This document shows positions 11,301-22,400 of a stretch of DNA of 64,000 nucleotides, one piece after another. The stretch spans positions 124,001-188,000 of the forward strand of contig MU839848.1 of NCBI GenBank assembly GCA_030411725.1, given 5' to 3'. Each line of letters starts with the position of its first letter. The first letter of the stretch is position 1. The notes beneath the pieces are model-generated. The model made no database searches. It was given only the letters and a program-made list of their open reading frames with translations, and had not been told where the DNA came from. This DNA comes from Echria macrotheca. Lineage: Eukaryota > Ascomycota > Sordariomycetes > Sordariales > Schizotheciaceae. A program made the translations under genes and the position numbers.

Positions 11301-11660
11301 GGTACCTTGCAGCAGCGCCCGGTACGGAGGTACATACGTATCGCGTCATGGCCCGATCTACATGCAAGGCCGGCGTAGGTAGTTGTACCTGCTCTTGCTG
11401 TTCCCCAGAAATCAAGACACATGACTTTAAATATCTCCGGCACCCCCCGCCCGTCCTACTACCGCCCCCTCCATGTCGGATTCATATATCTCAGCAGTCC
11501 CTACACACGAAGGACTCGGTCCTGAGCTTGGCTTCATATCGCCATATAATCTCGTGAGGTTCCTCCGTCCTCCGACTCTGGTCTTCTCAACATATCGACT
11601 CGGCTCTCTTGACCGGCATCCATCCTCAACTTGTTCCTGTCAGGAATATTCTACGTCCCA
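8392..11660. other. Long intergenic region without a supported gene
   Basis: About 3.3 kb between COX16 and the His-rich gene. ORFs of up to about 190 codons occur on both strands, overlap each other, mostly begin with non-ATG codons and show no domain, so I call none. The last several hundred bases probably hold the promoter and leader of the gene starting at 11661. Confidence 0.4.
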
Positions 11661-12314
11661 ATGCACACCGATCACCACCATCACCGCCGCATCCTCCACA
11701 GCTTCCGGAGCCACCGGTGTCTCCGTACCGAAGCGGGCTCGGGAAGCCAGGACATGCGGCACAACAGACAACCAAGCGACGCCAGCTCCATGGCTCGCTC
11801 CTCAACAGAATCCGCCCGGCCGTCGACGAGCCGAACAGACATGTCGGTCGAATACGATCCCCTCCGGCTTCACCCGGTGACGCTCGCACCGGGGCCGGTT
11901 CCGATTCTCCCCACTCGGATCGAGAGCCGACACTACGAGCCGCACGAGCTCCGCCAAGCCCGGTCGATGCATTTCCATCATGGCCACCACACCCAGCCAA
12001 GACAGATCCACAACCACAGCCACTCGCAGTCGGTCCCCGCCATGGTCATCTACGGCGGCTTCGACTTTGGCTTTGGCGAGAAGATGGTGCCCTCGTCGCC
12101 GAGCAGTCTCAGCGGCTCGGAAGCGGCGACGCCGAACTCGTGTCAGGGTGCCTTTGAGTGGGGCGATGCCATCACCCCGCGACCCCACCCGGCCGGCAGC
12201 AGCAGCGGGCCCGGCAACTTTATCAAGCGCGGCGACTGGAAGCGACGCGGCATTGTGTTTGCCGCCGATTCACCGGCGGCTAGCGAGGACGAATGTTTCG
12301 ATCTCGACATGTAA
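11661..12314 (+). CDS. Conserved-looking hypothetical protein, His-rich N-terminal half
   Basis: This single-exon ORF from the ATG at 11661 gives 217 residues; the frame is open a little further upstream but without an ATG. The N-terminal half is disordered and His-rich, with MHTDHHHHRR at the start and a cluster of His at about 105-125 (HFHHGHHTQ and HNHSHS). The C-terminal part looks constrained: VIYGGFDFGFGEKM, then GAFEWGDAITPRPHP, NFIKRGDWKRRGIVF and an acidic end. There is no signal peptide or membrane segment. I do not recognise a family. Strong codon bias and aromatic-rich blocks argue that it is real; the His clusters could bind metal, but that is only inference. Confidence 0.62.
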   Translation: MHTDHHHHRRILHSFRSHRCLRTEAGSGSQDMRHNRQPSDASSMARSSTESARPSTSRTDMSVEYDPLRLHPVTLAPGPVPILPTRIESRHYEPHELRQARSMHFHHGHHTQPRQIHNHSHSQSVPAMVIYGGFDFGFGEKMVPSSPSSLSGSEAATPNSCQGAFEWGDAITPRPHPAGSSSGPGNFIKRGDWKRRGIVFAADSPAASEDECFDLDM

Positions 12315-15221
12315 TCGACACAACCTATTATTTCTCGAGGAGGAAGTTACACACAACACTTTTGTACGATCCGGGTTTATGTCGCCAAAGACTGTATTAC
12401 TATTACACCATCCAACCATCAACCACTAACGACACACTTTTTTCATGACGGCGGCGTTTTACTTTTTCCTGGCCGATCCCGTTTCGGGAGGGAGGGCCGG
12501 TTGAGCGGGGAGGACGGGGAATCATCACTTATTCATCATGGGAAAGGCGTAACATGGGGATTTTTTGTGCTTGGATCGGGATCACGGAGATACCCCCAAA
12601 GATTGGATCTTTTCAGTCTTGCACAGATACCACTTTGTTTTTTATTGTTCAGCAGAAGAAGAATCCTCACGGGTTTAAGAGTTTTATGCGGTGGCAAGAG
12701 GCCGCTGCGAGAATACCATCATCTTTTTTTTATTTAAATCACCTTCACCACACATTCGGAAATAGATAGCTGCCTATGTACGGAGTAGATAGTTTTTAGT
12801 TCTTCTCACTCTGCGTTTCCAGCAGGGCTTGAACGCGGACGCGGGTGTTGAATCAAAGAATCTAAGTTTCTCTCATTTGGAGTACCTATACGGAAGTACA
12901 TGCTGATGAGTTTCGGAAATGTGGGAATGCAGTGACGAGACCTGACGATGATCATGTGGTCATGGGCAGATTGGCAGATTATTCACTCCGACCAAACATG
13001 GCAGTGTTCTGGAAGCGCATGTTTGCGTTGTGGGAGGAGGCGTTTCAGGTGTAATTTCGGCCAGCGCCGGGCAGTCGCGGGATCTCCGCTGCGTCTGCCG
13101 TCCATCCCATCCCTTGCTTTGCTTCTTTTTCGCTCGGACCTGGCAAACCTGCGGAGCTGCAGAGCTGCCGCGGCTCACACGGCTGATGACCGGTTCTCGG
13201 TGAAGTATACTCATACAGTTGGTGGTGGGGTGGCGTGGTCATTCGTGGTCTCCAACTCCGATCTTTTCTTTTCTTTCTTTCTTTCTTTTTTTTGGGGGTA
13301 GTGTATTTGGGATAGGGACAGCGGCGTGGATGGGGATTGGGAAAGTGTGATAGCGATGTTTTATTGGTTCCCAGCCGGACGTACTCTACCTGCCCGTCCG
13401 TCGAGGTCATGGTTCGCCAGCGAGGGGGAACGGCAACTGCGAGAAGCGTACATAGAGTACGTATCCGGGGGCGTGGTTCGGGATTCTTTTTTCTTTCCCA
13501 AAGGCCCGGGATGGGCTCGGATTCTCGGTTTTGGTTGGTTGTGCTTGGGACCTTGGGTGTGCTGGTGTGGTGGTGGTGAGGTGAGCTTACGCTGCAAACT
13601 CGAAACTTTGTTTTTGACGTAGTGGATTTGTAATCTCTGTATAGAGTAATCCTTTTTTTTCTCTCTCATGGGAGTGAGTAGTGTACGCGTAGGCTCTCTC
13701 TCGGCATTCTCCATGTCGATGTTACAGAATTTCATGCCTTACGTCCGAGTCCTCGTACCTACGTTGCCTCCTTTTTCGCAGTCACCACTCACCACCCCTC
13801 TTTCGATGTACAACGTCCAGAACTCACCACTCCATCGGGAAACCAACCAAAAAAAAATCATACCATGTGACATCCAACAACCGCGCTAGTACCTTGCATG
13901 AGGCAGGAACCAGGCACAGAGTCTTTTTAGTGTATGGTGTCGAGTTTTCCCAAAATCCCCGGGAGACAAACACCATTTCCCAGGAATTGTAATCACGAGG
14001 GCACAGCCTCCCGGGCCAGGGCTAGGGCCAGGGCCGCTCCCGTCCGGTTCGGGAACGTCAAACTGTCAAGCGACTTCCCCGTTGGGTCGGTACCTGGTTT
14101 ATCACCTTTGTGTCCGTGAGAAAAACGTCTGAGAACTCCCGAGAGGGTGTCTGGATGACCGTTCTTGGCGTCAAAGGATTCAGGAACGCGGCTTATCATC
14201 CCCTGTTCGGTTCGTCTTCCATCTCATCACCAGCCCCAAAAAATCCCGAGTTGTAAAATCCGAGTGCCGAGGAGCGTATTCCGTCCGCGTGATGCCTTCG
14301 GAGTTTATTAGAAATTTACTCTATTCTTCAGCTTGAATTGTTCCGAAGAAACAACCAGTTTGGTTCCGTCTCACGGCTACGGGGGGACGGGCAGCACGCT
14401 GACGGCCGGTACGCTACGCTGTGGCCAGGCGCGAATCTCAGCCTTGCTGCTGGTGCAGTCTTATCATACGCGTCGTCGGCGTCGTTCTCCCCTCTTACAC
14501 TCGGGCTCATGGCATCACGGGTGAAAAGTTGGTGGTCAGCCGCGCGAGGGTATCTTCAGTTATCCTCCCTTGCATCCCAACACCCCCTCCCCCACGTTTT
14601 ATTCCCCTGTCAGCAAGCAGCAGCAAGTCGAAACACGCGCACTTGATCGGGTCCCAATCCCGAGAGTCTTTTTTCCTGGTGGCATTTTTCGTAAACTCCT
14701 CTCGTGTTGGTCAGGCTATCACCGAAGCGAGTCAGTCTTCAAGTACCAGCCTTGCGAGCCACGGTCCCCCGTCCGTCCGAAGCTGTCAAGGCTGATCATC
14801 ACCCCTGGTAACTTTTTGCGGGGGATCACCCCATGGGGATGCCCCCTGGCTAGCTGTCAAGTATCTTGGCAAGCAATCGGTCTCCACGCTCTCTCCTTCG
14901 CGACAAAACCTCACCAAGGAAAAGATCCGACCTCCAAGCAGCTTTCCAAGGCGGCACGCGTCAGGGGCACGCGTGGCTCGCAACCATCACGGCCCTAACG
15001 CGAACCGGAAACCGAGAGAGGTCTGCTGACCACAAGCTGCCGCCCATCATCATCACTTAAAGTTACTCTAGTTCATCCTTCCGGCTGACAGGGGACCAAT
15101 CAGCGAGCTTGCCAAACTCCTGGAACTACCATTTGGTGATAGCTCTATCACATATTGCTATTCTAGGACTGCTGGGCCTTGGATTCCTTGGATCCAACAA
15201 CGCGAAATGGTGCTGTAATGC
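12315..15221. other. Intergenic region between convergent genes
   Basis: About 2.9 kb between the His-rich gene (+) and the amidohydrolase (-), so it should hold two 3' UTRs and otherwise non-coding sequence. It contains a pyrimidine (CTTT) tract near 13262-13291 and short overlapping ORFs without motifs. Nothing else was recognised. Confidence 0.4.
13262..13291. repeat. CTTT/poly-T low-complexity tract
   Basis: About 30 bases consist of CTTT units passing into a run of T. It is a simple-sequence repeat in non-coding DNA, with no visible function. Confidence 0.7.
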
Positions 15222-16735
15222 TCAGTCCGAGCCTGCAGGCTTCCCTGTGAACACGGGTAACGGGACCGACATTGTCATGGTCGGTTGGTCGTCGCCCAGC
15301 TCAGTCCACTCATCGCTCAGCGTAGGGCTCGGCGATGGTTCCTTGAGTTCGGACCAGCGAGGCAGTTGGACCACCATGTCGGTCACAACCTGCCCATCTC
15401 GTTTCCAGACCTCGCCGTCTTTCATCACAAAGCTCACCTTGCGCAGCGCCTTGGTGTCCTTGCGGGGGTCGGCATCCAGGGCGATGATATCGGCGCGGTT
15501 CCCCTTCTCAAACCACCCAAACCGGTAACCCGAGCGGTCACCGCCGCATGCTTCCCAGCCTCGCAAGGTGCCGGCGATGAGAACTTCCTCGAGGGGTATT
15601 CCAGCCTCTACGAGCAGTTCCATCTCCCTCGCGTTCAATCCGTGATCAAACACCCCAGTGTCGCCCCCGGCTGCTATCTTCACGCCGGCGTTGAAGCCAC
15701 GCTTAACCCTCTGCTTCACATCTTCGAGCCAGACATCGTCTGCCTCGACTTCTATCGCCGTAATGGTTGGCACCCAGATTGTTCCGTTCTCTTTCAGCGT
15801 CTCGAAGAAAGTCTCCTCCTTCTCATCCGTATCTTCCAAAGCATGCTCAACCGTCGTCACGCCCGCCTTTGAAGCCATTATGGCGGCCCTGGTCTCGCCG
15901 GTGTGCGCTGCGACGGGCATTTCGGCGCGGTGCGCCTCCTGCACGATCGCATCCATCTCCTCCTGGCTGAACATGGTGACAGCCGGGTTCCGCCTCGCCG
16001 CCGGCGGGAACCGCACCGGACGCGGGCCAGTCAGCGGAAACCGCAGCACCTTTCGCCGGTAGTCGGCGTAGAATTTGATGATGTCCGCGCCGTCACCTGC
16101 CCTCCTCCGAACTGCCGCCTGGACACCCGCGACACCATCGGCGGCGTCGCAGGCCCGAGGCACAATGAGGCGCTGGCCCAGCCGGTTCTCAATGCGGAGT
16201 TCATACGAGCCCGAGCTGGCTAGTGCTTCGGTTGCCACAAACATGCGCGGCCCGGGGATCAAGCCGCGGTTGATGGAATCACGAAGATTCACATCGGCGT
16301 TTCCTAGGGTTTCGGTGCCGAGGTCACGGTACGTCGTGTATCCGGCCAAGAGAGCGGCGCGGGCAGCATTGGTGGCGCGGACTGTGCGTTCGACGATGGA
16401 CGCGTCGCGCATCTGCTCGGTTGCGTTTCGCTCTCTGTGCCAAGTTAGTCTCTGCTTATTTGCGTGAAGAAAAGGGTAACATGCTTGTAGGCATGGAGGA
16501 ACACGTGGGTATGGCTGTCCACCAAACCGGGTAGCACGATCTTCTTTCTTAGGTCGATGTCGTCCTTTTCAAGAGAGAGAGTCTCCTCTGCCGACGAGTC
16601 GCGAGTGTAGACGTCGACGATAGCCCCTGTTTCGCGGTCGATTTTGAGCGACACATTGTCGACAAAAGCTTTCTTCTTGGGGTCGAATGAGACCCCGGTA
16701 TGGACGGTGAAAGTTGAGCCCGTCATTTCAATCAT
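15222..16735 (-). CDS. Metal-dependent amidohydrolase (imidazolonepropionase/prolidase-like)
   Basis: Two exons, 16481-16735 and 15222-16430, joined across a 50-nt intron containing a GACTAAC branch site, give 487 residues. The TIM-barrel amidohydrolase ligands are in order: HxH at 75/77 (VLPGLVDSHTHVF), Lys204 (ADIIKFYADY), His261 (MPVAAHTGE), His281 (TTVEHAL) and Asp342 (IAAGGDTGVFDHG). A beta-sandwich N-terminal strand set and C-terminal ADIIALDADP complete the fold. The family hydrolyses cyclic amides, dipeptides or similar amide bonds. No signal peptide is seen. The exact junction is ambiguous: an alternative GC donor (two bases shifted into the Lys84 codon) with the first CAG acceptor gives the same length with one residue changed. 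Substrate unknown. Confidence 0.88.
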
Positions 16736-18278
16736 GTCGTCGGGAGATGCTTCCAGGTCGAGGCGTAAGGATCGTGAGGGGGTTTTGAATGAGGGGTCTG
16801 GCCATCAGGGTACACAACCAAACAAGAGGATACACAGTCGCAAACTCCGCCAATACTTGATTGACTTATCTCGTGCCGTTGGGGACATTGTGGGGGACTT
16901 ATACACCAAGTTTCAAGTGCACAGATGTGCGCTGGTCGTAACGAAGGACCAATTTTCGTTTGCACCTTCCTGAAGTCGCGAGCGAGAAACCCTTGACGGT
17001 TACATATGACGTGCCATCTTATCCCCAATCCTCCTCCTCCGCACCGACCGGTGAACATCGAAGCGGCGGGAATAAGGGACACCTACAAAATCGTGTCCTG
17101 GGAGCATGGCTGCCTGGCTGCCTGTTATACCAAAATCGCATTTGATCGTCCGCTTTGCGTAATCCTGCTCTAAACGCCCAAATGGGCATACCAGCTTTTA
17201 CTGTTTGCTGTCTTGCTGCTTCTGCCCTGGCCAGTTTTTGGGAACTTCTTTTCTGTTCCTCCTTCTGGATTTAGAACCGTCAGCTGTCTCAACCTACGGC
17301 TGGCTTCCTTTCCGCTGTTCGCAGCCGTCAAAGACAATTGAGTCGCCGGCATCTCCTGTCATTTGGGAGATGTAGACATACGGAGAGTCAAGATTGAGTC
17401 CCGGACAAAGGAATGTACGGGCGACTTTGCCTATCAGTTCCTTATACACTGAGCACACCTGCTCAGAGCTTCTAGGATCAATCCATTATCTTTGCGTGTC
17501 AGATTATCTTTTTCGACGGATGCGCCATTCATCTCGTCTTTCCGATTCAACGGTATCGGACAACGTTAGCGAATGGCTTGCACGTTACGCATCATTGACC
17601 CGGTGGCATCGGTCGTCTGTTTTGGTAGCTTCATATATATTTCGTCGTGGCGCCTTCCAATAACCCACATTGTCCGCATATGCCTATCCGCTAAAAGAAC
17701 GCGTAAAAATATATTGCAAGTGTCAGGTGGTATTGATTTGTGTTCGCATTCCTCGCTCACCAGTCGGGCTAGCTGGATAGGGTTGAAGAAGACGGGCCGG
17801 TCGGGAGAGATCTCGGGCCCGGCCGAATTTCTGGTGGCGTTTTGGCACCTGAAGCTGCCCTGAGGTGGGGCGTACGTTGCGCGTTAACTCGCCCGCTTCA
17901 CATGAGTGAGGACCTCGGTCGAGGCAAACAGGCCTGATTTAAGTCCATTTTGCTAAGTTTGGCTACCTTGCATCTGAAATTGATTTGATTTCGAGACGTA
18001 CCTGACTGCTAAGATTGGACGGCGCACGCGGGGCACCGGGAATCTGGGAGGATGCGGCTGACGGCGCCAGCTAGGGCGGAAGCTTGCCGCCCCACTACGG
18101 TTCCCCGCTAGGGACAGCTGCCGGCCGCCGGCAAAGGAGCTTGGGCCACGCCGCGATTACCTTAAACGTGAACTAGCGACATCATCGCAGCAACGTCAAC
18201 CAAGATTTCGGCCGACAACCAAGCTTCCCAATCGCCAATTCAGAGCAAAATTCAGAAACCACAGGCCGCACAGCAGCC
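16736..18278. other. Intergenic region between divergent amidohydrolase and FMP46-like genes
   Basis: About 1.5 kb between start codons facing away from each other; it holds both promoters. ORFs are short and without motifs. Confidence 0.4.
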
Positions 18279-18843
18279 ATGTTTGGGTTTGTAAGTCGCA
18301 AAACACATGGAATATCTATCAATAGAGCCATTGTTGCTAACTACGGCATTTCCCAGCGCAAATCTCTCGACGTCATCCAGCTCTTCCACAAGGCCGGCAA
18401 TCCCGCCTCGGTGCGCGTTGCGAATCTCCTCCGCCAGGTCTCTGCCGCCGCCTCAGAGTCTGCAACCGAAGACCAAGCCAGCAACCATGCAGCCCAGACC
18501 AACATGAGCCGCCGCGACCCCTTCGAGCTAAATATCACCGAGGATCTCCCAACCTCTCATCAGCTCACCACCATCCTCGATTACGTTGGAAAGGACGGCA
18601 TCTCTTCAGTGGTCAAGGGCGCAAACAATCAGAACGAGGCGGTAACGATGTTCAAGAAGAATCCCGACAGTTTGAACAGGCCCCTGGTACGTTTCTCCGT
18701 TCCTCTGTGATGTTCCAGGTGCGAGACAAATAGTTAACCTTGGATGGTTGCAGGTTGTGGATTGGAACAATGGCAAGGCATATGCTGGATCGGAAGAGTC
18801 TGCCATTCTGAAGTTGCTGAATGCCCTCCCTCCGAAGAACTAG
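18279..18843 (+). CDS. FMP46: Mitochondrial FMP46-like thioredoxin-fold protein (DUF1687)
   Basis: Three exons, 18279-18290 (four codons, MFGF), 18357-18686 and 18754-18843, give 143 residues. The first intron carries a TGCTAAC branch site. The N-terminus MFGFRKSLDVIQLFHKAG followed by PASVRVANLLRQ, the DPFELNITEDLPT block and a C-terminal VVDWNNGKAYAG...LLNALP stretch match the small fungal redox family represented by yeast Fmp46, a putative mitochondrial thioredoxin-like protein. No CxxC motif is visible, so redox activity, if any, is unusual. Family assignment is from memory of its motifs. Confidence 0.82.
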
Positions 18844-19470
18844 CGTTCTCGCCCCTTCGTTTATGTGTCTGCTTTCATCTCTGGCGCTCGCGCAGCATGT
18901 ACTACCTCCACCTCGCTCAATGTGTATGATTCTGGGATAATATTGATGGAACCCATTCGCCCTGTTTAGAGCATCTAAACCAAGTGGTGTCTCTGAGATG
19001 TCTCAGTATGCGATCTAAGTAAATAGTAGACAGCTAATGTGCTGCCTGGTTCTGTTCTGGTAAGTCGAGATATGTGAACAAGTGGGCAAATGTGCCCATC
19101 TTTAGCGCAATGGTTCTTGGGCCTGATTTTCCACTTCGGAGGCCCATTGCGCGTCTGCAACCCTGAAATAGAAACTGGGAGTTGGGTGCTAGAGGGAATC
19201 CTAGAATCACAACAACTTCTCTCCCCTTCTCCCCCACAAGTCAATTTTGATTTTGCACACACGATCCCAACTTTCATCCCATCACCCACCTACAATTGAG
19301 GTTTTCACGAACCACTCCCCTTCTCACTCCCCTTCTTCTCACTCCTTTTCTCACTCAACTTTCTAACACCACACCCTCTTCGCCTTCTCCCTAGCTCAGC
19401 GCTCCTGGAGACACGAGTCTACGGAAGAAGAGCTTCACCTTGATTGTGGACCGGGCCAGTCCCCTCCACC
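18844..19470. other. Spacer and pyrimidine-rich leader of the RRM gene
   Basis: This 627-bp spacer becomes strongly CT-rich from about 19205 to 19400, as in fungal promoters and 5' leaders. There is no ATG between 19266 and 19470, which supports the ATG at 19471 as the first one used. Confidence 0.45.
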
Positions 19471-22400
19471 ATGCACATAGAAGTTCTGCGCCTTCCATAA
19501 CATTCAAACTTCCTCCACCGCTACCCACCTTCCACGGCCTCGGCTTGACTCCCCCGCCGTCGCCGTCTACGTTTGAGCCCGTATTCTCTCTACTTCTCCC
19601 AGGCTCTCCCAACGCCGGAGCAGGTCTCTTTCGAGTTCACCGGACTAGACGATCAGTATTTCTCCCCAGCTGTTTACGTCGGATACCAAATGGAAGAACC
19701 GCCATCCGAGAAGATGGGATTCGGCCTCGAAGTCTCTGGCCTTGAGCGCCACGGTCAGCCCCATACGCATCTCCAGCTCGAAGTACCGCTGAGCGGTTTC
19801 CCAGTGGGAACGGCGCTGCAGACTTCGGCGAACGGGGCCGAGATTGAGATGCCATCGATCAATCTGTACACCAATATGCCCGCCGACGCCCGAAGCACCA
19901 TCTCGAAGCTTGCGGGTGCCTCGGAGCCGCGCAAGATGTACCACATGCTTCCCGACAGAACCCTGGTTGCTTGGAGTCAGCGCCAGATCCAGGGACTAGC
20001 AAACCAGTTCCGCGCGGCCCATCCCGAAGCCGCCATGTCGGTCGTGCGACCTACCCGCTGGGAGGATCTATACGACTACTTTGACGCCCACGATCTATGG
20101 TACAAGGGTGCCTGGAACCTCTGGCAACTGGTTCTCTGCATCTGCGACCAAAACGACGTTGAGGCAGCAGACCAGAATATGTCCATGTGGGAGGTCGTGT
20201 ACGACTGGACCTACAAGTGGCTGACGCATGCTACGAACCGCCAGAAACTATTCGACTGGGATACGGTCTCCGACATTGTCACGATCTTCACTCCTGAGGA
20301 CTGGAAAGACGTCGGGCCTTGCGATACCCAAGCAATCGCTCTGCTCCGTGCCTGCCTCTCGAGCTGGTACCGGGAGTCTTGCCAGGAAACCACTGAGACG
20401 AGAGGCAGGAGCCTCGAGGTGAACAAAAACAGCAAAGTCGTCCGAGGAAAGAGCGCAGACCATTCGCTGCCCAAAAAGTCGTTGGCCCTAAAAAATATTC
20501 GACTTCCCACACCGCGTCCTCCTGGTAGGTTTTTTTCCCCTTCTCCTTTCTTTCCATCCGATATCCGCACCTTTCCACCTTTTCTTTCCACCATCCAACT
20601 CAACACCCACAAAATCAATTTCTTTCCCACACCTACCCACAAAACAACCTTCCCAACAACCATCGCTGACAACCGTTAGCAGCAGAAGTGTCTCCTGCAC
20701 CGCACAATCCCGAGGACGCTGGACTTTCGGTCCCGGTGCCCGCCAACGTGCGCTCCACATCGGTGCCTCCCAGCAAGTCACCGCCACACTCTGTTGTCCC
20801 ACGAGGCAAAGGCAAGAAGGCGCAATCCTCTCGCGTCCACAAGGCTGCGCCGATTTCTCGCAAAGAGGGAGCTGCCTTGATGAAGGACAAAATGGCAAAC
20901 CCTGGCAACAAAGGCAAGGGCAAGGAGAACTCCCGCCCGAACCCCAACGGAGCCAAGACGGCTCAGGATCCTTCTCGCATGGCTCCAGCTCCGAATGCTA
21001 CGAGCTCCAACGGAGAGTTGGTGTTAGCGCAACAGCAACATGCCCAGGCCCCGAGATCAGCTACCTTTGCTGGGCAGGCATCGCAACCTTCAGGCGTGGT
21101 GGTGGCCGCAAAGGACATCCCGTCAGCGTCGCTGCTTTTGCCGGTCGCTTCACATCACAACCCCATCTATCACAAGCCTCGCTTTGGTCAGCAGCGTAGG
21201 CACGATACCAGGAACGTTGTGTTTAGCGGAGCACCGGCGTTTGATGACTGCCGTCGCCCATCCAAGCAGCTACCCGACGGCCATGAACTGTGCAAGAACA
21301 GGGACAAGATAGGCAACGGCATGGAGAACTATGCGGATTGCCCCTGCCCCCGTTGCGAGACCAAGTCCAGATCGGTCTACGTCCGCCGTATCAACCCGAA
21401 CATTTCGAACGACGAGAAGATTCACTTTCTTCGCCAGTGTTTTCGTCAATTGGGCGAGATCCAGTTTATTAAGTACTTCGAAAATGTCTTTGAGGGCGAG
21501 AATAACTGGACTGCCGCAATGGTAACGTAAGTAGACTGCATAGGTACATTTGAACCAGGACGCCTGCTGATTCGATTGTCATAGCTTTACCAGCGCCGAT
21601 GTTCCTCCGCACGCTGTGAGGATGTTCAACCACGCGGTTCTTCACCCTCTTTCTCCCACGGGTCTGACGGTCAAACATCCTTGGTATTCCAAGCACCACG
21701 TTCACGTTAACGTTTACGTTCGTCAAGACCGCAGATTTCCGACAATGCCTATGGCGAGACATCCTTTCTATGTCCAAGCACCTCTCGGACAGATGCCTCA
21801 GCGCGACCAGCACCAAAGCAATCAGCAGCAACGCGGTCAACCTTCTCGTGCGCTGCGAAGCACAGCGGCCATCGAGGCTCGTAACCCGGAACAGGTAGTT
21901 GTTCAGCACAATAAAGGACGACAGCAACTGCCTAGAGTCATGGTAAATCGTGCTACTGGCAGCCCGGAGCATGTCGTGAGCCGATCCCCATCGGACCCTT
22001 TTCTCGCCCGCGATTACAAGACGACAGGGCCTGTTGAGCAGCAGTCCCATCCGAGCCGCCCAATGCTCCCAAACAAGCCGCCTCCGCCGAATCCTCACTC
22101 CGGACCATCGCGTCCCCTCCCGAGGCGTCTTCAGGGTGCTCCTTACCCCGGACCTGGTCCTCACCCACTGTGCCCGGAGCCGGCTCCTTACGGAGGACCT
22201 CCTATGAGTACTCATCCTGGCTCCCATCCGGGTACCCACCCGGGCCCTCCCCCGCCTGCTCACCATCCGTTTGCTCCCGGCCCTGCTCCGGGGATGTCGC
22301 CGCCCGCGTTTCCTCAACCGATCAATGAATCGCCCCGCTTTGCTAGCCACTACGACGAGCAGATGTTTGGTAACACTGGACCGCAAGCTCCGTTCCAGGG

